Shown piece by piece: positions 17,963-25,920 of a stretch of 64,000 nucleotides of DNA (the stretch's first letter is position 1; each line of letters opens with the position of its first letter). A model generated the notes under the pieces. The model saw only the letters and a program-made list of their open reading frames with translations, did not search any database and was not told where the DNA came from. The translations under genes and the position numbers were made by a program. Origin of the DNA: Thiofilum sp. (GTDB taxonomy: Bacteria; Pseudomonadota; Gammaproteobacteria; Thiotrichales; Thiotrichaceae). The stretch is from contig NZ_JADJTF010000001.1 of NCBI RefSeq assembly GCF_016711335.1, forward strand, positions 2,604,001 through 2,668,000, read 5' to 3'.

Positions 17963-19237
17963 TTATTCAACCTTGAAAGTGGCAACACTACCACGGGTAT
18001 AGGGACTAAGATCATAGGGCTGGCCATTCAGTATGAGCTTCATGCCCGGAGCATTACCAATTTTAAACATCATCGGGGTTTTAGCATTTAATTCTTTAAC
18101 CGTATTGGGTGCACCTAGCACCTCGAAAATACGCTTACCCTTGGCATCTCGAATTTGCATCCACACCTCTTGACTAAACTCTAACCGGATAACGACTTGC
18201 GTCCCTGCTGGGTTAGCTTCAGTGGCAGGATTAGGAGTGTTAGGATTAGTCGTAGCTGTAGGGGCGGCAGGAGGAGTAGCTGCATTAGGTGTGGGAGGAG
18301 GTGTCACCACCGAAGTAGTAGTGGTATCGGTACTTTGTGGCTGAGGTGCTGTGGCTTGAGCTGCTGTAGCAATAGGTACAGCCGGATTAGGCAAGCCATT
18401 AGCTAAAGTAGCTGGTGCATTAGTACTAGCCGCAATTGAGGGGCTGGTAACACCACCCGTATTATTCGGCACAGCGGTAGCGCTAGGCAGGTCAGGAGTC
18501 GCTGTACTAGAAGAGCTAGCTAATGCAGTCGCTGTATTCGCACTATTAGTTGTCAGTGTAGCGGTCGATCCAGTTGAGTTTGGATTAGGTAGCGTAGTAG
18601 TGGTGGCTAAAGGGGTAGTACTAGGTGCTGGCTGATCGGCTGCAATGGTTTGAGCAGCCGAAGTAGTGGGACGAGTGACATCACCTGCGGTAGAGGCAGC
18701 CGGACTATTCGCGCCGGGTTGAGCAGCTCCACTCAGTGTTTGCTGGCGCTCTAAGTTGGCTTGTTGGGTTTTATAGGCAAACTCATTCCAAGTGGTTTGT
18801 ACCCAACTTCTCACCCCCGGAATCATACTGATCAGTACTACTAATAATACCAATAGTGCAATTACCCCTAAACGTGCTGTTTCAGGAGAAATACGTGGCG
18901 CAGGACGCTGGGTGTGCAAGGGAGCAAAGTGCTTAGCCATAGCATCAGGGTCAGCACCGCGTAGAATCTCATAGGTACGAATTAAAGGCGCAGCTTCTTT
19001 ATCAGCCAAACGCGCATAGCTACGCAAATAGCCCCGCACATAAGGTGGCTCTGGTAGATGCTCAAAATCCTCATTTTCTAAGGTCACTAAAATCTGGCGA
19101 GACAGATGCATATGCTCAGCCGCTTTGTCTAGATCAAAGCCTACTTGTTCCCGTAGTGCTTTGAGTTGTTTAGCCAAGTCGCCTGCTTGAACAGAGGACG
19201 ATCCTTCCTGTGTACGGTTCTCTGTTGGCTGTGTCAT
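17963..19237 (-). CDS. rodZ: RodZ, cytoskeletal membrane protein
   Basis: A 424-residue bitopic protein. The N-terminal helix-turn-helix (LKALREQVGFDLDKAAEHM, NEDFEHLPEPPYVRGYLRSY, about residues 20-90) binds MreB. A membrane helix follows (LGVIALLVLLVVLISMIPG, about 125-145). A long Ala/Thr/Pro/Ser-rich periplasmic linker (about 170-335) is unusually large. A DUF4115 beta domain closes it (VVIRLEFSQEVWMQI to ATFKVE). RodZ supports rod shape and MreB positioning. The ATG at 19237 is chosen because it follows the pilF stop (19263) and gives the family N-terminus. Confidence 0.95.
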   Translation of the reverse strand: MTQPTENRTQEGSSSVQAGDLAKQLKALREQVGFDLDKAAEHMHLSRQILVTLENEDFEHLPEPPYVRGYLRSYARLADKEAAPLIRTYEILRGADPDAMAKHFAPLHTQRPAPRISPETARLGVIALLVLLVVLISMIPGVRSWVQTTWNEFAYKTQQANLERQQTLSGAAQPGANSPAASTAGDVTRPTTSAAQTIAADQPAPSTTPLATTTTLPNPNSTGSTATLTTNSANTATALASSSSTATPDLPSATAVPNNTGGVTSPSIAASTNAPATLANGLPNPAVPIATAAQATAPQPQSTDTTTTSVVTPPPTPNAATPPAAPTATTNPNTPNPATEANPAGTQVVIRLEFSQEVWMQIRDAKGKRIFEVLGAPNTVKELNAKTPMMFKIGNAPGMKLILNGQPYDLSPYTRGSVATFKVE

Positions 19238-19262
19238 AGTCCCTCTAAGTGTATTCCAATCG

Positions 19263-20030
19263 TTAATTAAGTCGTTGTGCTTCAGCACTATTAGGGAAAC
19301 GTGCTAATAGTGTTTGAGTGCATTGCTCCACCTGAGCCGCATCATTTAACGCACTGCTAATCTGCACACACAACAGCAATGATTCCGGTGTGAGCGGGCT
19401 AGTATCCCGATGCCTAAACCAAAAAGCTTGTGCTTTGGCATACTGTTGATTCTGATAATTTAACTCAGCTAATTGATATAAAGCCAAACCAAAATTCTCA
19501 TTAGCATTTAAAGCCTGTTGAAAATAATGCTCTGCTTCTGCTGCGCGTCCTTGTTTGTTTAAACATACTCCAATATTGGCATAAGCGTATTCAGGGGTGC
19601 GGTATAACGGATCGCGTAAAGCCAGTTTAAAGGCACTAATAGCCTTGTCATATTTTCCGATACGACAGAGGTGCGAGCCGTAGTTATTCATTAATTCTGG
19701 ATTAGTCGTCTTACTCAGACGCACTGCTTTAATGAAATAACGACTGGCACTAGCATCATCATTCAGACGCTCTTGTAAGAGTGCGTAATAGTGATTAGCT
19801 TCAACGGAGCGCGGGTTGTATTTTAGCGCTTTATCTAAATACTCTTTGGCTAAATCCAAGCGTCCGTTTTGTAAATAACCTACCCCTAGTTGCGCATTGT
19901 AGGAGGCTGCTTTAACCACATCGCCGCTACTAGCTGTTGCTATATCAGTCGAGGGGTTAGTACTGCTACAAGCACTTAATACCCCAGCTAATATGCTATT
20001 AATGACCACCCATTTAAGACTTGTTTTCAT
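19263..20030 (-). CDS. pilF: PilF/PilW type IV pilus assembly lipoprotein
   Basis: A 255-residue TPR lipoprotein. The ATG at 20030 overlaps the end of rlmN by 17 bases and gives a proper lipoprotein signal (MKTSLKWVV, lipobox LSAC about residue 20). Six or so TPR units follow (AQLGVGYLQNGRLDLAKEYL, NNYGSHLCRIGKYDKAISAF, ANIGVCLNKQGRAAEAEHYF). PilF pilots the PilQ secretin to the outer membrane. The position between rlmN and rodZ is the classical one for gammaproteobacteria. No other pil gene is in the window. Confidence 0.92.
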   Translation of the reverse strand: MKTSLKWVVINSILAGVLSACSSTNPSTDIATASSGDVVKAASYNAQLGVGYLQNGRLDLAKEYLDKALKYNPRSVEANHYYALLQERLNDDASASRYFIKAVRLSKTTNPELMNNYGSHLCRIGKYDKAISAFKLALRDPLYRTPEYAYANIGVCLNKQGRAAEAEHYFQQALNANENFGLALYQLAELNYQNQQYAKAQAFWFRHRDTSPLTPESLLLCVQISSALNDAAQVEQCTQTLLARFPNSAEAQRLN

Positions 20031-21174
20031 TGTTGTTGCCCTGTTCAATGCGGGCAAAATGTATCTCACGTCTGCTGCGGTCATTGACTTGTCCCGCCAA
20101 TTGCCCACAAGCAGCATCAATATCATCGCCCCGTGTTCTTCTTGTTATCGCAGTATATCCGGCTTGCGCCAAAATGTCGCCAAATCGATGGATACGATTA
20201 TTACTAGAACGTTTATAGCGTGTCTCTGGAAACGGATTAAAGGGTATGAGATTAATTTTTGAGGGAATTCCTGTAAGAATTTTGGCTAATTGATGCGCAT
20301 GTTCATCGCTATCATTCACCCCCTCTAGCATCACATATTCCCAAGTGATTTTCTCACGATTGGAGCCTTTTTTATCCAAAAAGCGCTCACAAGCGGCTAG
20401 TAGTTCTTTAATAGGATATTTTTTATTTAAGGGGACTAATTGATTGCGTAATTCATCATTAGGGGCATGTAAAGACACCGCTAAGGTGACATCAATCACA
20501 TCACCTAAACGATCTAAAGCAGGTACTACCCCAGAAGTACTCACCGTCACACGCCGCTTGCTTAAACCATAGGCATTATCATCGAGCATCAGCTCTAGTG
20601 CTTGCACCACCGCATCAAAATTGAGTAAGGGTTCGCCCATACCCATCATTACGACATTAGTAATGATACGTGCACCCTTGGGTTCTTCTTGTAGTAGCTT
20701 CTTAGCTAGCCACAATTGACCAATAATCTCGGAAACTTTGAGGTTGCGATTAAAGCCTTGGCGTGCGGTAGAGCAGAAGGTGCAATCGAGTGCACAACCC
20801 ACTTGAGAGGAAATACATAATGTGCCGCGCTCTTCTTCAGGGATATACACCATTTCAATGGCATTACCTTCGGGTAATTTTAGCAACCATTTGCGTGTAC
20901 CATCGGAGGCGTTTTGATCGAGCACCACTTCAGGCGCACGAATTTCAGTGTGTTCTTGTAAATAAGCTCGCAACGACTTACTAAGATTGGTCATCGCATC
21001 AAGATTATCCGCCCCCATTTGATGTAGCCACTTGATCACTTGGGTGGCACGAAAGGGTTTTTCACCCATAGAAACAAAATAAGCCTTTAAGGCCTCATGG
21101 CTAAAGTCCAGTAGATTGACTTTAGCGTCGGTGGAGGCAGGGGCCATATTGAGGAGGGGGGCGGAGGTAGTCAC
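20014..21174 (-). CDS. rlmN: Dual-specificity 23S rRNA/tRNA adenine-C2 methyltransferase
   Basis: A 386-residue radical-SAM enzyme that methylates C2 of A2503 in 23S rRNA and A37 in some tRNAs. The CxxxCxxC cluster motif is CALDCTFC. Other family marks are MGMGEPLLNF, VSTSGVVPALDRL, VSLHAPNDELRNQLVP and the C-terminal catalytic Cys in DIDAACGQL. The protein starts with a short extra tail (MTTSAPLLNMAPAST). It lies 14 bases downstream of ndk, in the same operon. Confidence 0.97.
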   Translation of the reverse strand: MTTSAPLLNMAPASTDAKVNLLDFSHEALKAYFVSMGEKPFRATQVIKWLHQMGADNLDAMTNLSKSLRAYLQEHTEIRAPEVVLDQNASDGTRKWLLKLPEGNAIEMVYIPEEERGTLCISSQVGCALDCTFCSTARQGFNRNLKVSEIIGQLWLAKKLLQEEPKGARIITNVVMMGMGEPLLNFDAVVQALELMLDDNAYGLSKRRVTVSTSGVVPALDRLGDVIDVTLAVSLHAPNDELRNQLVPLNKKYPIKELLAACERFLDKKGSNREKITWEYVMLEGVNDSDEHAHQLAKILTGIPSKINLIPFNPFPETRYKRSSNNRIHRFGDILAQAGYTAITRRTRGDDIDAACGQLAGQVNDRSRREIHFARIEQGNNNENKS

Positions 21175-21188
21175 AGTAGTCTCTCAGA

Positions 21189-21617
21189 TTAGCGAGTGCG
21201 TGGGCACAATTTATCGCCAAAGAAGTAAGCAATTTCAATCGCAGCATTCTCAAGGCTATCAGAACCGTGTACTGCGTTTTCATCAATACTTTCAGCGAAA
21301 TCAGCGCGGATTGTACCAGCTTCTGCGTTTTTAGGATTAGTAGCACCCATTAATTCACGGTTTTTAGCGACTGCATTTTCGCCTTCTAACACTTGAATCA
21401 TCACAGGACCTGAAGTCATAAAGCTTACTAGATCTTTAAAGAAAGGACGTTCTTTGTGCACCGCGTAAAAGCCTTCTGCTTCTGCTTGAGAGAGGTGTTG
21501 CATACGTGCCGCGATGATTTGTAAGCCAGCATCTTCAAAGCGAGTGTAGATTTTGCCAATAACGTTTTTAGCAACAGCATCGGGTTTAATAATAGAAATA
21601 GTACGTTCGATAGCCAC
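21189..21617 (-). CDS. ndk: Nucleoside diphosphate kinase
   Basis: A 142-residue enzyme that passes the gamma-phosphate of ATP to other NDPs via a phosphohistidine. ERTISIIKPDAV at the N-terminus, and the active-site histidine in ENAVHGSDS (about residue 117). Length is normal. The start is GTG with GGAG eight bases upstream. It is the first gene of the ndk-rlmN-pilF-rodZ-hisS-yfgM cluster. Confidence 0.98.
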   Translation of the reverse strand: MAIERTISIIKPDAVAKNVIGKIYTRFEDAGLQIIAARMQHLSQAEAEGFYAVHKERPFFKDLVSFMTSGPVMIQVLEGENAVAKNRELMGATNPKNAEAGTIRADFAESIDENAVHGSDSLENAAIEIAYFFGDKLCPRTR

Positions 21618-21888
21618 AGTGATACTCCAAAAGCTAATTAATCAAGGTTTTTCAATAAGGGCGCAATTGTAATGACACTAGGGCGCAGTGGCAAACATAT
21701 TCCTATTCCTTTAGGTGCGTGTTTTAACTCAATGGGGTTATTGGTTCGTGGGTTAGGTGCTTTTAGAGTGTGTTCTTTGTCTTGGTAGCTGAGGTGGCGG
21801 AGTCTTGGGGTATGTATTCACAGCGCCTCTGGAAAATAGATACCCCAAGACTTCGCCTAATCTGCCTAATGTTCTAGGAGAAAAATCA

Positions 21889-22644
21889 ATGCTCACAACA
21901 CTCATTTGGGATGTAGACGGTACTTTAGCTGATACCGAGCGCGATGGTCATCGGGTGGCATTTAATCAAGCGTTTACGGAAGCGGGATTAAACTGGCATT
22001 GGTCGGTGGAGCTGTATGGTGAACTATTACAAGTGACTGGAGGCAAAGAGCGTATTTTATTTTATGTACAACATTATCAGCCGGATTTTACACAAGCTGA
22101 TCTAAAAGGCTTTATTGCTCATCTGCATCAACGTAAAACCTATTTCTATACGCAACTCCTTAATACCGGTGTTATTCCGCTACGTGTTGGGGTAGAGCGT
22201 TTATTAAGGGAAGCCAAAGCAGCGGGCATACGTCTAGCGATTGCCACTACTACCACACCGGAAAATGTAACCGAATTACTCAAGGCGACTTTAGGGGCGG
22301 AGTCTCTTACTTGGTTTGAATGTATTGCCGCAGGCGATATAGTGCCTGCTAAAAAGCCCGCGCCTGATATTTATCAGTATGTAGTAGAGCAGATGCAAGT
22401 CCGTCCTGAGCAATGTCTCGCACTAGAGGATTCTGCCAATGGTTTAAAGGCTGCTTTAGGCGCAGGGATCAAGACAGTGATCACACGGAACGACTATACG
22501 CGAGCCGATGATTTTACTGGGGCGAGTTTAGTGTTGGAGAGTTTAGGGGAGGGTAATAAGAGCTTAACTGAGCCAAGTGACTATATTGATTTGGCTAGTT
22601 TGCAACAACTGATGCAAGGGTTTCAGGAGCAGGTCGGTGCTTAA
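21889..22644 (+). CDS. HAD-superfamily phosphatase, CbbY-like
   Basis: A 251-residue HAD hydrolase with a C1-type cap. Motif I is WDVDGTLADTERDGH (nucleophile Asp near residue 8), motif II IATTTTPENV, motif III Lys in AKKPAPDIY and motif IV LEDSANGLKAA. The N-terminal phrase and GGKERI are typical of CbbY, the xylulose-1,5-bisphosphate phosphatase that accompanies Rubisco in autotrophs. No cbb gene is adjacent, so the substrate is inferred. The ATG at 21889 is chosen because AGGAG lies just upstream; an upstream in-frame start lacks one. Confidence 0.85.
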   Translation: MLTTLIWDVDGTLADTERDGHRVAFNQAFTEAGLNWHWSVELYGELLQVTGGKERILFYVQHYQPDFTQADLKGFIAHLHQRKTYFYTQLLNTGVIPLRVGVERLLREAKAAGIRLAIATTTTPENVTELLKATLGAESLTWFECIAAGDIVPAKKPAPDIYQYVVEQMQVRPEQCLALEDSANGLKAALGAGIKTVITRNDYTRADDFTGASLVLESLGEGNKSLTEPSDYIDLASLQQLMQGFQEQVGA

Positions 22645-22661
22645 GATTGGGTAGTAGTAAC

Positions 22662-22962
22662 GCTGTGTGCAACTTTATAGAGTAGTGATGAGAGAGTTAA
22701 CAACTATGCCAGAACATGAAGGATGAACGCCCCCCAAACAAGTAGCCGCTTTGATGAAAGATCGACGCTTAGTGGAAACGGTGATCGGGCAATTGACCGA
22801 GCAGTTTGCCATTCAAACGCTCCAAGCTAGAGATTGTTGGCATCTGACGGTCAGAATCACCCGCAAAATTTTGAGTCACACGATGGTCGTGTTTCTAAAC
22901 CAAGCCTTGGGCAGACCGCCCTTGCAGCTTGCTGGCTTAGTCTGCTGAAAGTTGCACACGGC
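22662..22962 (+). mobile_element. Internally deleted IS982-like element
   Basis: Near-perfect 15-bp terminal inverted repeats, GCTGTGTGCAACTTT (22662-22676) and AAAGTTGCACACGGC (22948-22962, one mismatch), bound a 301-bp segment that contains only the end of a transposase gene. No clear target duplication was found. It is best read as a deletion derivative that could be mobilised only in trans. Confidence 0.75.
22727..22948 (+). pseudogene. C-terminal fragment of an IS982-type transposase
   Basis: About 73 codons open from a stop at 22724 to the TGA at 22946-22948. The translated segment RRLVETVIGQLTEQF, ARDCWHLTVRITRKILSH, FLNQALGRPPLQL matches the C-terminal end of IS982-family transposases (normally about 290 residues). 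The catalytic N-terminal region is missing, so it is not functional. Confidence 0.8.
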
Positions 22963-23080
22963 TTAAGCTATTATTTTTATACGTTTTCATTGCTTCGTCT
23001 CTGAGTGAGTGCTAAAAGCAATGGATAACACAATGTTTTCAGTGAGACAGTCTGACACCATGTGACACAACCTGAGACAC

Positions 23081-23116
23081 AAAAGCCCCTACAGATTGCA
23101 GCCTGTAGGGGCTTTT
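23081..23116 (-). terminator. Rho-independent terminator of ssrA
   Basis: A perfect 14-bp stem, AAAAGCCCCTACAG / CTGTAGGGGCTTTT, with an 8-base loop, lies 32 bases beyond the tmRNA 3' end on the minus strand. The stem closes in a T run on that strand. It is symmetric and could also work on the plus strand. Confidence 0.9.
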
Positions 23117-23148
23117 GGAACAGTCTGACACAGTGTAAGACAAGGTAT

Positions 23149-23509
23149 TGGTGGAGGCGGCGGGAATTGAACCCGCGTCCGTAAATCCTCTGCCTGAAGG
23201 CACTACATGCTTAGTCTATATTTTATTTAACCCGCATCCCGCCAATAGACAGGCTGGCATGTTGGGCGGTCTCAGTAGTTTTTTAGTATCGCAGCCCTGA
23301 GCAAGCCTTGATACGATCTTGTGAGAGATTATGCCTGAGTTGAACGCACAAGCACGGCTTCTATCAGACAGCACTCAACCGGTTATTAAGCGGCGAGAGC
23401 GTAAGAGTCGTCGTTTGCGACTATAAATTGTGCCTAGTGTTATAGTGGTCAACACACCCACTGCATGCTCCCCAGGTTTTGTAATCCACGTCGAAGCCGG
23501 ATCGCCCCC
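23149..23509 (-). ncRNA. ssrA: tmRNA (transfer-messenger RNA)
   Basis: A 361-base minus-strand RNA that rescues stalled ribosomes together with SmpB. The 5' end GGGGGCGATCCGGCTTCGAC pairs as a tRNA-like acceptor stem with the 3' end CGCCTCC-A-CCA. The T-arm GGTTCAATTCCCGCC-like sequence lies near the 3' end and CCA is encoded. The tag reading frame (plus coordinates 23386-23418, read on minus) begins at the resume GCA and encodes ANDDSYALAA before TAA, a normal gammaproteobacterial degradation tag. Confidence 0.97.
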
Positions 23510-23535
23510 GTGGTCGCTTGACCTAAGAGGCGCGT

Positions 23536-23564
23536 ATTATAGGGGCTTTTAACAGTCTTGTCAT
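23536..23564 (-). promoter_or_regulatory. Sigma-70 promoter of ssrA
   Basis: On the minus strand, -35 ATGACA (plus 23559-23564) and a consensus -10 TATAAT (plus 23536-23541) are separated by 17 bases. Transcription would start about 20 bases before the mature tmRNA 5' end, consistent with 5' trimming by RNase P. Confidence 0.8.
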
Positions 23565-23582
23565 GTAAAACCGAAAAATGAC

Positions 23583-23611
23583 CTGACACCGCTATATATA
23601 TCCGTTAAAAT
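23583..23611 (+). promoter_or_regulatory. Sigma-70 promoter of tRNA-Arg
   Basis: -35 CTGACA (23583-23588) and -10 TAAAAT (23606-23611) with 17-base spacing; the mature tRNA starts 18 bases after the -10 box. Confidence 0.7.
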
Positions 23612-23628
23612 CAACACGTTCATCCCAA

Positions 23629-23700
23629 GGCCTCATAGTTAAATGGATATAACGGCCCCCTCCTAAGGGGCAATTGCAGGTTCGATTCCTGCTGGGGCTA
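23629..23700 (+). tRNA. tRNA-Arg (anticodon CCT)
   Basis: A 72-base cloverleaf: acceptor GGCCTCA/TGGGGCT with two G-U type pairs, D-arm AGTTAAATGGATATAAC, anticodon stem GCCCC/GGGGC with loop CTCCTAA (anticodon CCT), T-arm GCAGG-TTCGATT-CCTGC and discriminator A. CCA is not encoded. Its 3' end is the integration site of the downstream element. Confidence 0.93.
23685..23698 (+). repeat. attL core in the tRNA-Arg 3' end
   Basis: ATTCCTGCTGGGGC, identical to 36996-37009. Allowing two mismatches, the match extends to about 20 bp (TTC[G/A]ATTCCTGCTGGGGC[T/C]AT). It lies in the T-arm and acceptor stem of the tRNA, the usual target of P4-type integrases. Confidence 0.88.
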
Positions 23701-23815
23701 TTTAGTTATAGTCCAACATCCTCCAAAGTCGCTCAAAATCCTCTTCAAAACAACGCTTTAGAGCCTTTCTACTGTCCAGTATTGTCCAGTTTAGGCTTGT
23801 GAAGGCTTGCTGTTT

Positions 23816-23890
23816 TGTGTGTATAGGTGTGTGTAAGATGGAATAAATCGATTAGACCGGAGCGCCCCTGTGTGTAAAAGTGTGTATAAG
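23816..23890 (+). repeat. Cluster of GTGTGTA repeats near attL (possible integrase arm sites)
   Basis: Four copies of a GTGTGTA-like motif occur (at about 23817, 23828, 23870 and 23881). The 12-base string GTGTGTGTAAGA at 23827-23838 recurs at 36916-36927 beside attR. Short repeats shared by both ends are what integrase arm-type sites look like. The role is inferred. Confidence 0.5.
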
Positions 23891-23934
23891 AGCGGTCTAA
23901 GCCCTTGATGTAAGCAGCATTAGGATTCCTTTAT

Positions 23935-25152
23935 ATGGCACTGACGAATACACAAGTAGAACACGCTAAGCCACAAGCTAAACCGTATCGCCTCAATGAT
24001 GGTGAGGGATTGCAATTAGAGGTGAGGGTAACAGGCACTAAGGTCTGGATTCACCGTTATAGAAACCCGTCTACCAAGAAGCAAACTATTCTGACTGTGG
24101 GTGATTATCCCCGCATTACCCTAAGGCAAGCGCGAATGCTGGTAGAGGACGCTAAGGCACTCATCAAGGAAGGCATAGACCCCAACAACCATAAGCAGCA
24201 ACAGCGCACCATGGGCAAGGGTGAACGCTTCAAAGACGTTGCCTTGGAATGGCATGACAACCGCAAGGGGGTTTGGTCAACGGCGAATGCTGAACAGGTG
24301 ATGGAGTGCCTAGTCAAGGACATACTCCCTTATTTAGGTGAGATACCGATGGAAGCCCTCAGCGCCCCCGATATTTTGCAAGTGGTGCGACGGGTGGAGG
24401 CAAGGGGTGCATTAGATAAGGCGGCAAAAGTAAAACAGCGCATTGGGGCGGTGTTTCGGTATGCGGTCGCAACGGGGCGGGTGAAATATAATCCAGTACC
24501 GGATTTAGCGGGGGCGCTCAAGCCTAAACCCGTGAAGCACGTTAACGCTCTACTGTCGGCTCAGTTGCCCGACTTCCTCAAAGACCTAGCGGCGCATCCC
24601 TCCGAGATCATGCGTAAGGCAATACAATTCACCTTATTAACCTTAGCCCGGACCGGTTCTATACGTTTAGCGCAATGGTCTGAGATTAATTGGGAGGCTA
24701 AAGAGTGGCGTATTCCGGCTGAGCATATGAAAATGGGCATAGCTCATGTGATCCCACTGTCGACGCAAGCTTTGACCTTGTTAGAGCAGTTGCACCTGAT
24801 TACAGGCAAGGGGGCGTTGCTCTTTTACACCGCTAAGCGCTCCCAGCCTATGAGTAATAACGCGATGCTCAGTGCCTTAAAGCGCATGAAGTGGAATGAC
24901 AAGACAACCATACACGGCTTTCGTGCCTTAGGTTCTAGTATCTTTCATGATGCAGGCTTTAGTCATCATGTGATAGAAAAGCACCTAGCCCATGCAGAAC
25001 GTAACGAGGTAGCAGGGGCTTATAATTACATGGCAACCTACCTACCAGAACGTAGAGCCTTGATGCAGTGGTGGGCGGACTACCTAGACGCACAGCTTAA
25101 TAGTGGTGCTAAGGTTGTGCCTCTCTTTAGTGCCAAAGCCCAGCAAGGGTAG
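23935..25152 (+). CDS. P4-type tyrosine integrase
   Basis: A 405-residue site-specific recombinase. The N-terminal DUF4102 domain (AKPYRLNDGEGLQLEV, TLRQARMLVEDAKALI) precedes a central SAM-like domain and the catalytic domain. Likely active residues are Arg about 239 (LARTGSIRLAQWSEI), HGFR about 327-330, His about 353 (LAHAERNE) and nucleophile Tyr about 363 (GAYN). The typical PGE after the first Arg is replaced by TGS. It lies 234 bases from the tRNA-Arg 3' end that serves as att site, so it is very likely the enzyme that integrates and excises this element. Confidence 0.95.
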   Translation: MALTNTQVEHAKPQAKPYRLNDGEGLQLEVRVTGTKVWIHRYRNPSTKKQTILTVGDYPRITLRQARMLVEDAKALIKEGIDPNNHKQQQRTMGKGERFKDVALEWHDNRKGVWSTANAEQVMECLVKDILPYLGEIPMEALSAPDILQVVRRVEARGALDKAAKVKQRIGAVFRYAVATGRVKYNPVPDLAGALKPKPVKHVNALLSAQLPDFLKDLAAHPSEIMRKAIQFTLLTLARTGSIRLAQWSEINWEAKEWRIPAEHMKMGIAHVIPLSTQALTLLEQLHLITGKGALLFYTAKRSQPMSNNAMLSALKRMKWNDKTTIHGFRALGSSIFHDAGFSHHVIEKHLAHAERNEVAGAYNYMATYLPERRALMQWWADYLDAQLNSGAKVVPLFSAKAQQG

Positions 25153-25248
25153 GGCACGTGATGTTACCTTCATTAGTGAGGGTAACATCCTACTGAAAAC
25201 ACCTTGACCTTGGTTAAGGAAAATCTTGCAACCTGTGCGAGTACACAT

Positions 25249-25914
25249 ATGACAGACCAACCTAAGAAAACTCTGAAGATCATTCGTAAAGTTGCACCCG
25301 CAACCGTAACCCCAACAGAACCCACTAAGCCTATAGAGCTAAGCCCTAAACCTATGGAGGTGCAGGCTAAACCTATGGAGGCTAAAGCCCTGCCACGTAC
25401 AGGTAAGCGCGTACTGACTAAGGACACCCTGCAAGCCGTCAAGCCAGAAAAGGGCACAGACTTCTATCGGGCTAAGAAGCTACCCAAACCTAAACCCACT
25501 CCCACCACGGAAAAGGCTACACCTACAGGCGCTAAGCCCACGAATCAAAACGCGCTCAAGAAACCCGCCAAGCTCAAGCCTAAACCGCCTAAGAAAAAAC
25601 ACATTAAGCCACCTAGTGACATACGCGCCAAAGAGCTAGACGCTAGTCTTAATGCCTTCTCTATGTGGCGTGAACGTAAACCCTTAGCCCTGAACTTTGA
25701 GCGGCAAGTGTTTCAGCATGTCGGCAAGCATCATTTGAGCGCATCAAAACGGGTGGTGATGAAGTTACTAGAATGGCATACCGCTAACCGTTTCTACCTG
25801 CAAGCGGTCACTGAAGGCGGTAAACGTTTCAATCTGGATGGAACTGAAGCCGACACCATCCAAGACCATGAGATAGCCCACGCGCTGAATAAGCTGGCTA
25901 AGCGTAAGAAGTGA
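25249..25914 (+). CDS. ProQ/FinO-family RNA chaperone with long basic N-terminus
   Basis: A 221-residue protein. Residues about 1-130 are a disordered, very Lys/Pro-rich tail containing a repeat (PKPMEVQ / AKPMEAK) and KLKPKPPKKKH. The C-terminal region (about 140-215) matches the FinO/ProQ RNA-binding domain: LNFERQVFQHVGKH, SASKRVVMKLLEWHTANRFY, GGKRFNLDGTEAD. The family binds structured RNAs and, in FinO, controls plasmid transfer. A role in controlling this element's replication or transfer is plausible. An upstream TTG (25204) is possible but ATG 25249 is preferred; neither has a strong Shine-Dalgarno. Confidence 0.85.
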   Translation: MTDQPKKTLKIIRKVAPATVTPTEPTKPIELSPKPMEVQAKPMEAKALPRTGKRVLTKDTLQAVKPEKGTDFYRAKKLPKPKPTPTTEKATPTGAKPTNQNALKKPAKLKPKPPKKKHIKPPSDIRAKELDASLNAFSMWRERKPLALNFERQVFQHVGKHHLSASKRVVMKLLEWHTANRFYLQAVTEGGKRFNLDGTEADTIQDHEIAHALNKLAKRKK

Positions 25915-25920
25915 GCATAT

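Noticed and set aside
22981..23148. Repeated CAGTCTGACAC-like strings around the ssrA terminator as a mobile repeat
   Set aside because: Only two partial copies, no inverted ends or coding content; likely remnants or chance.
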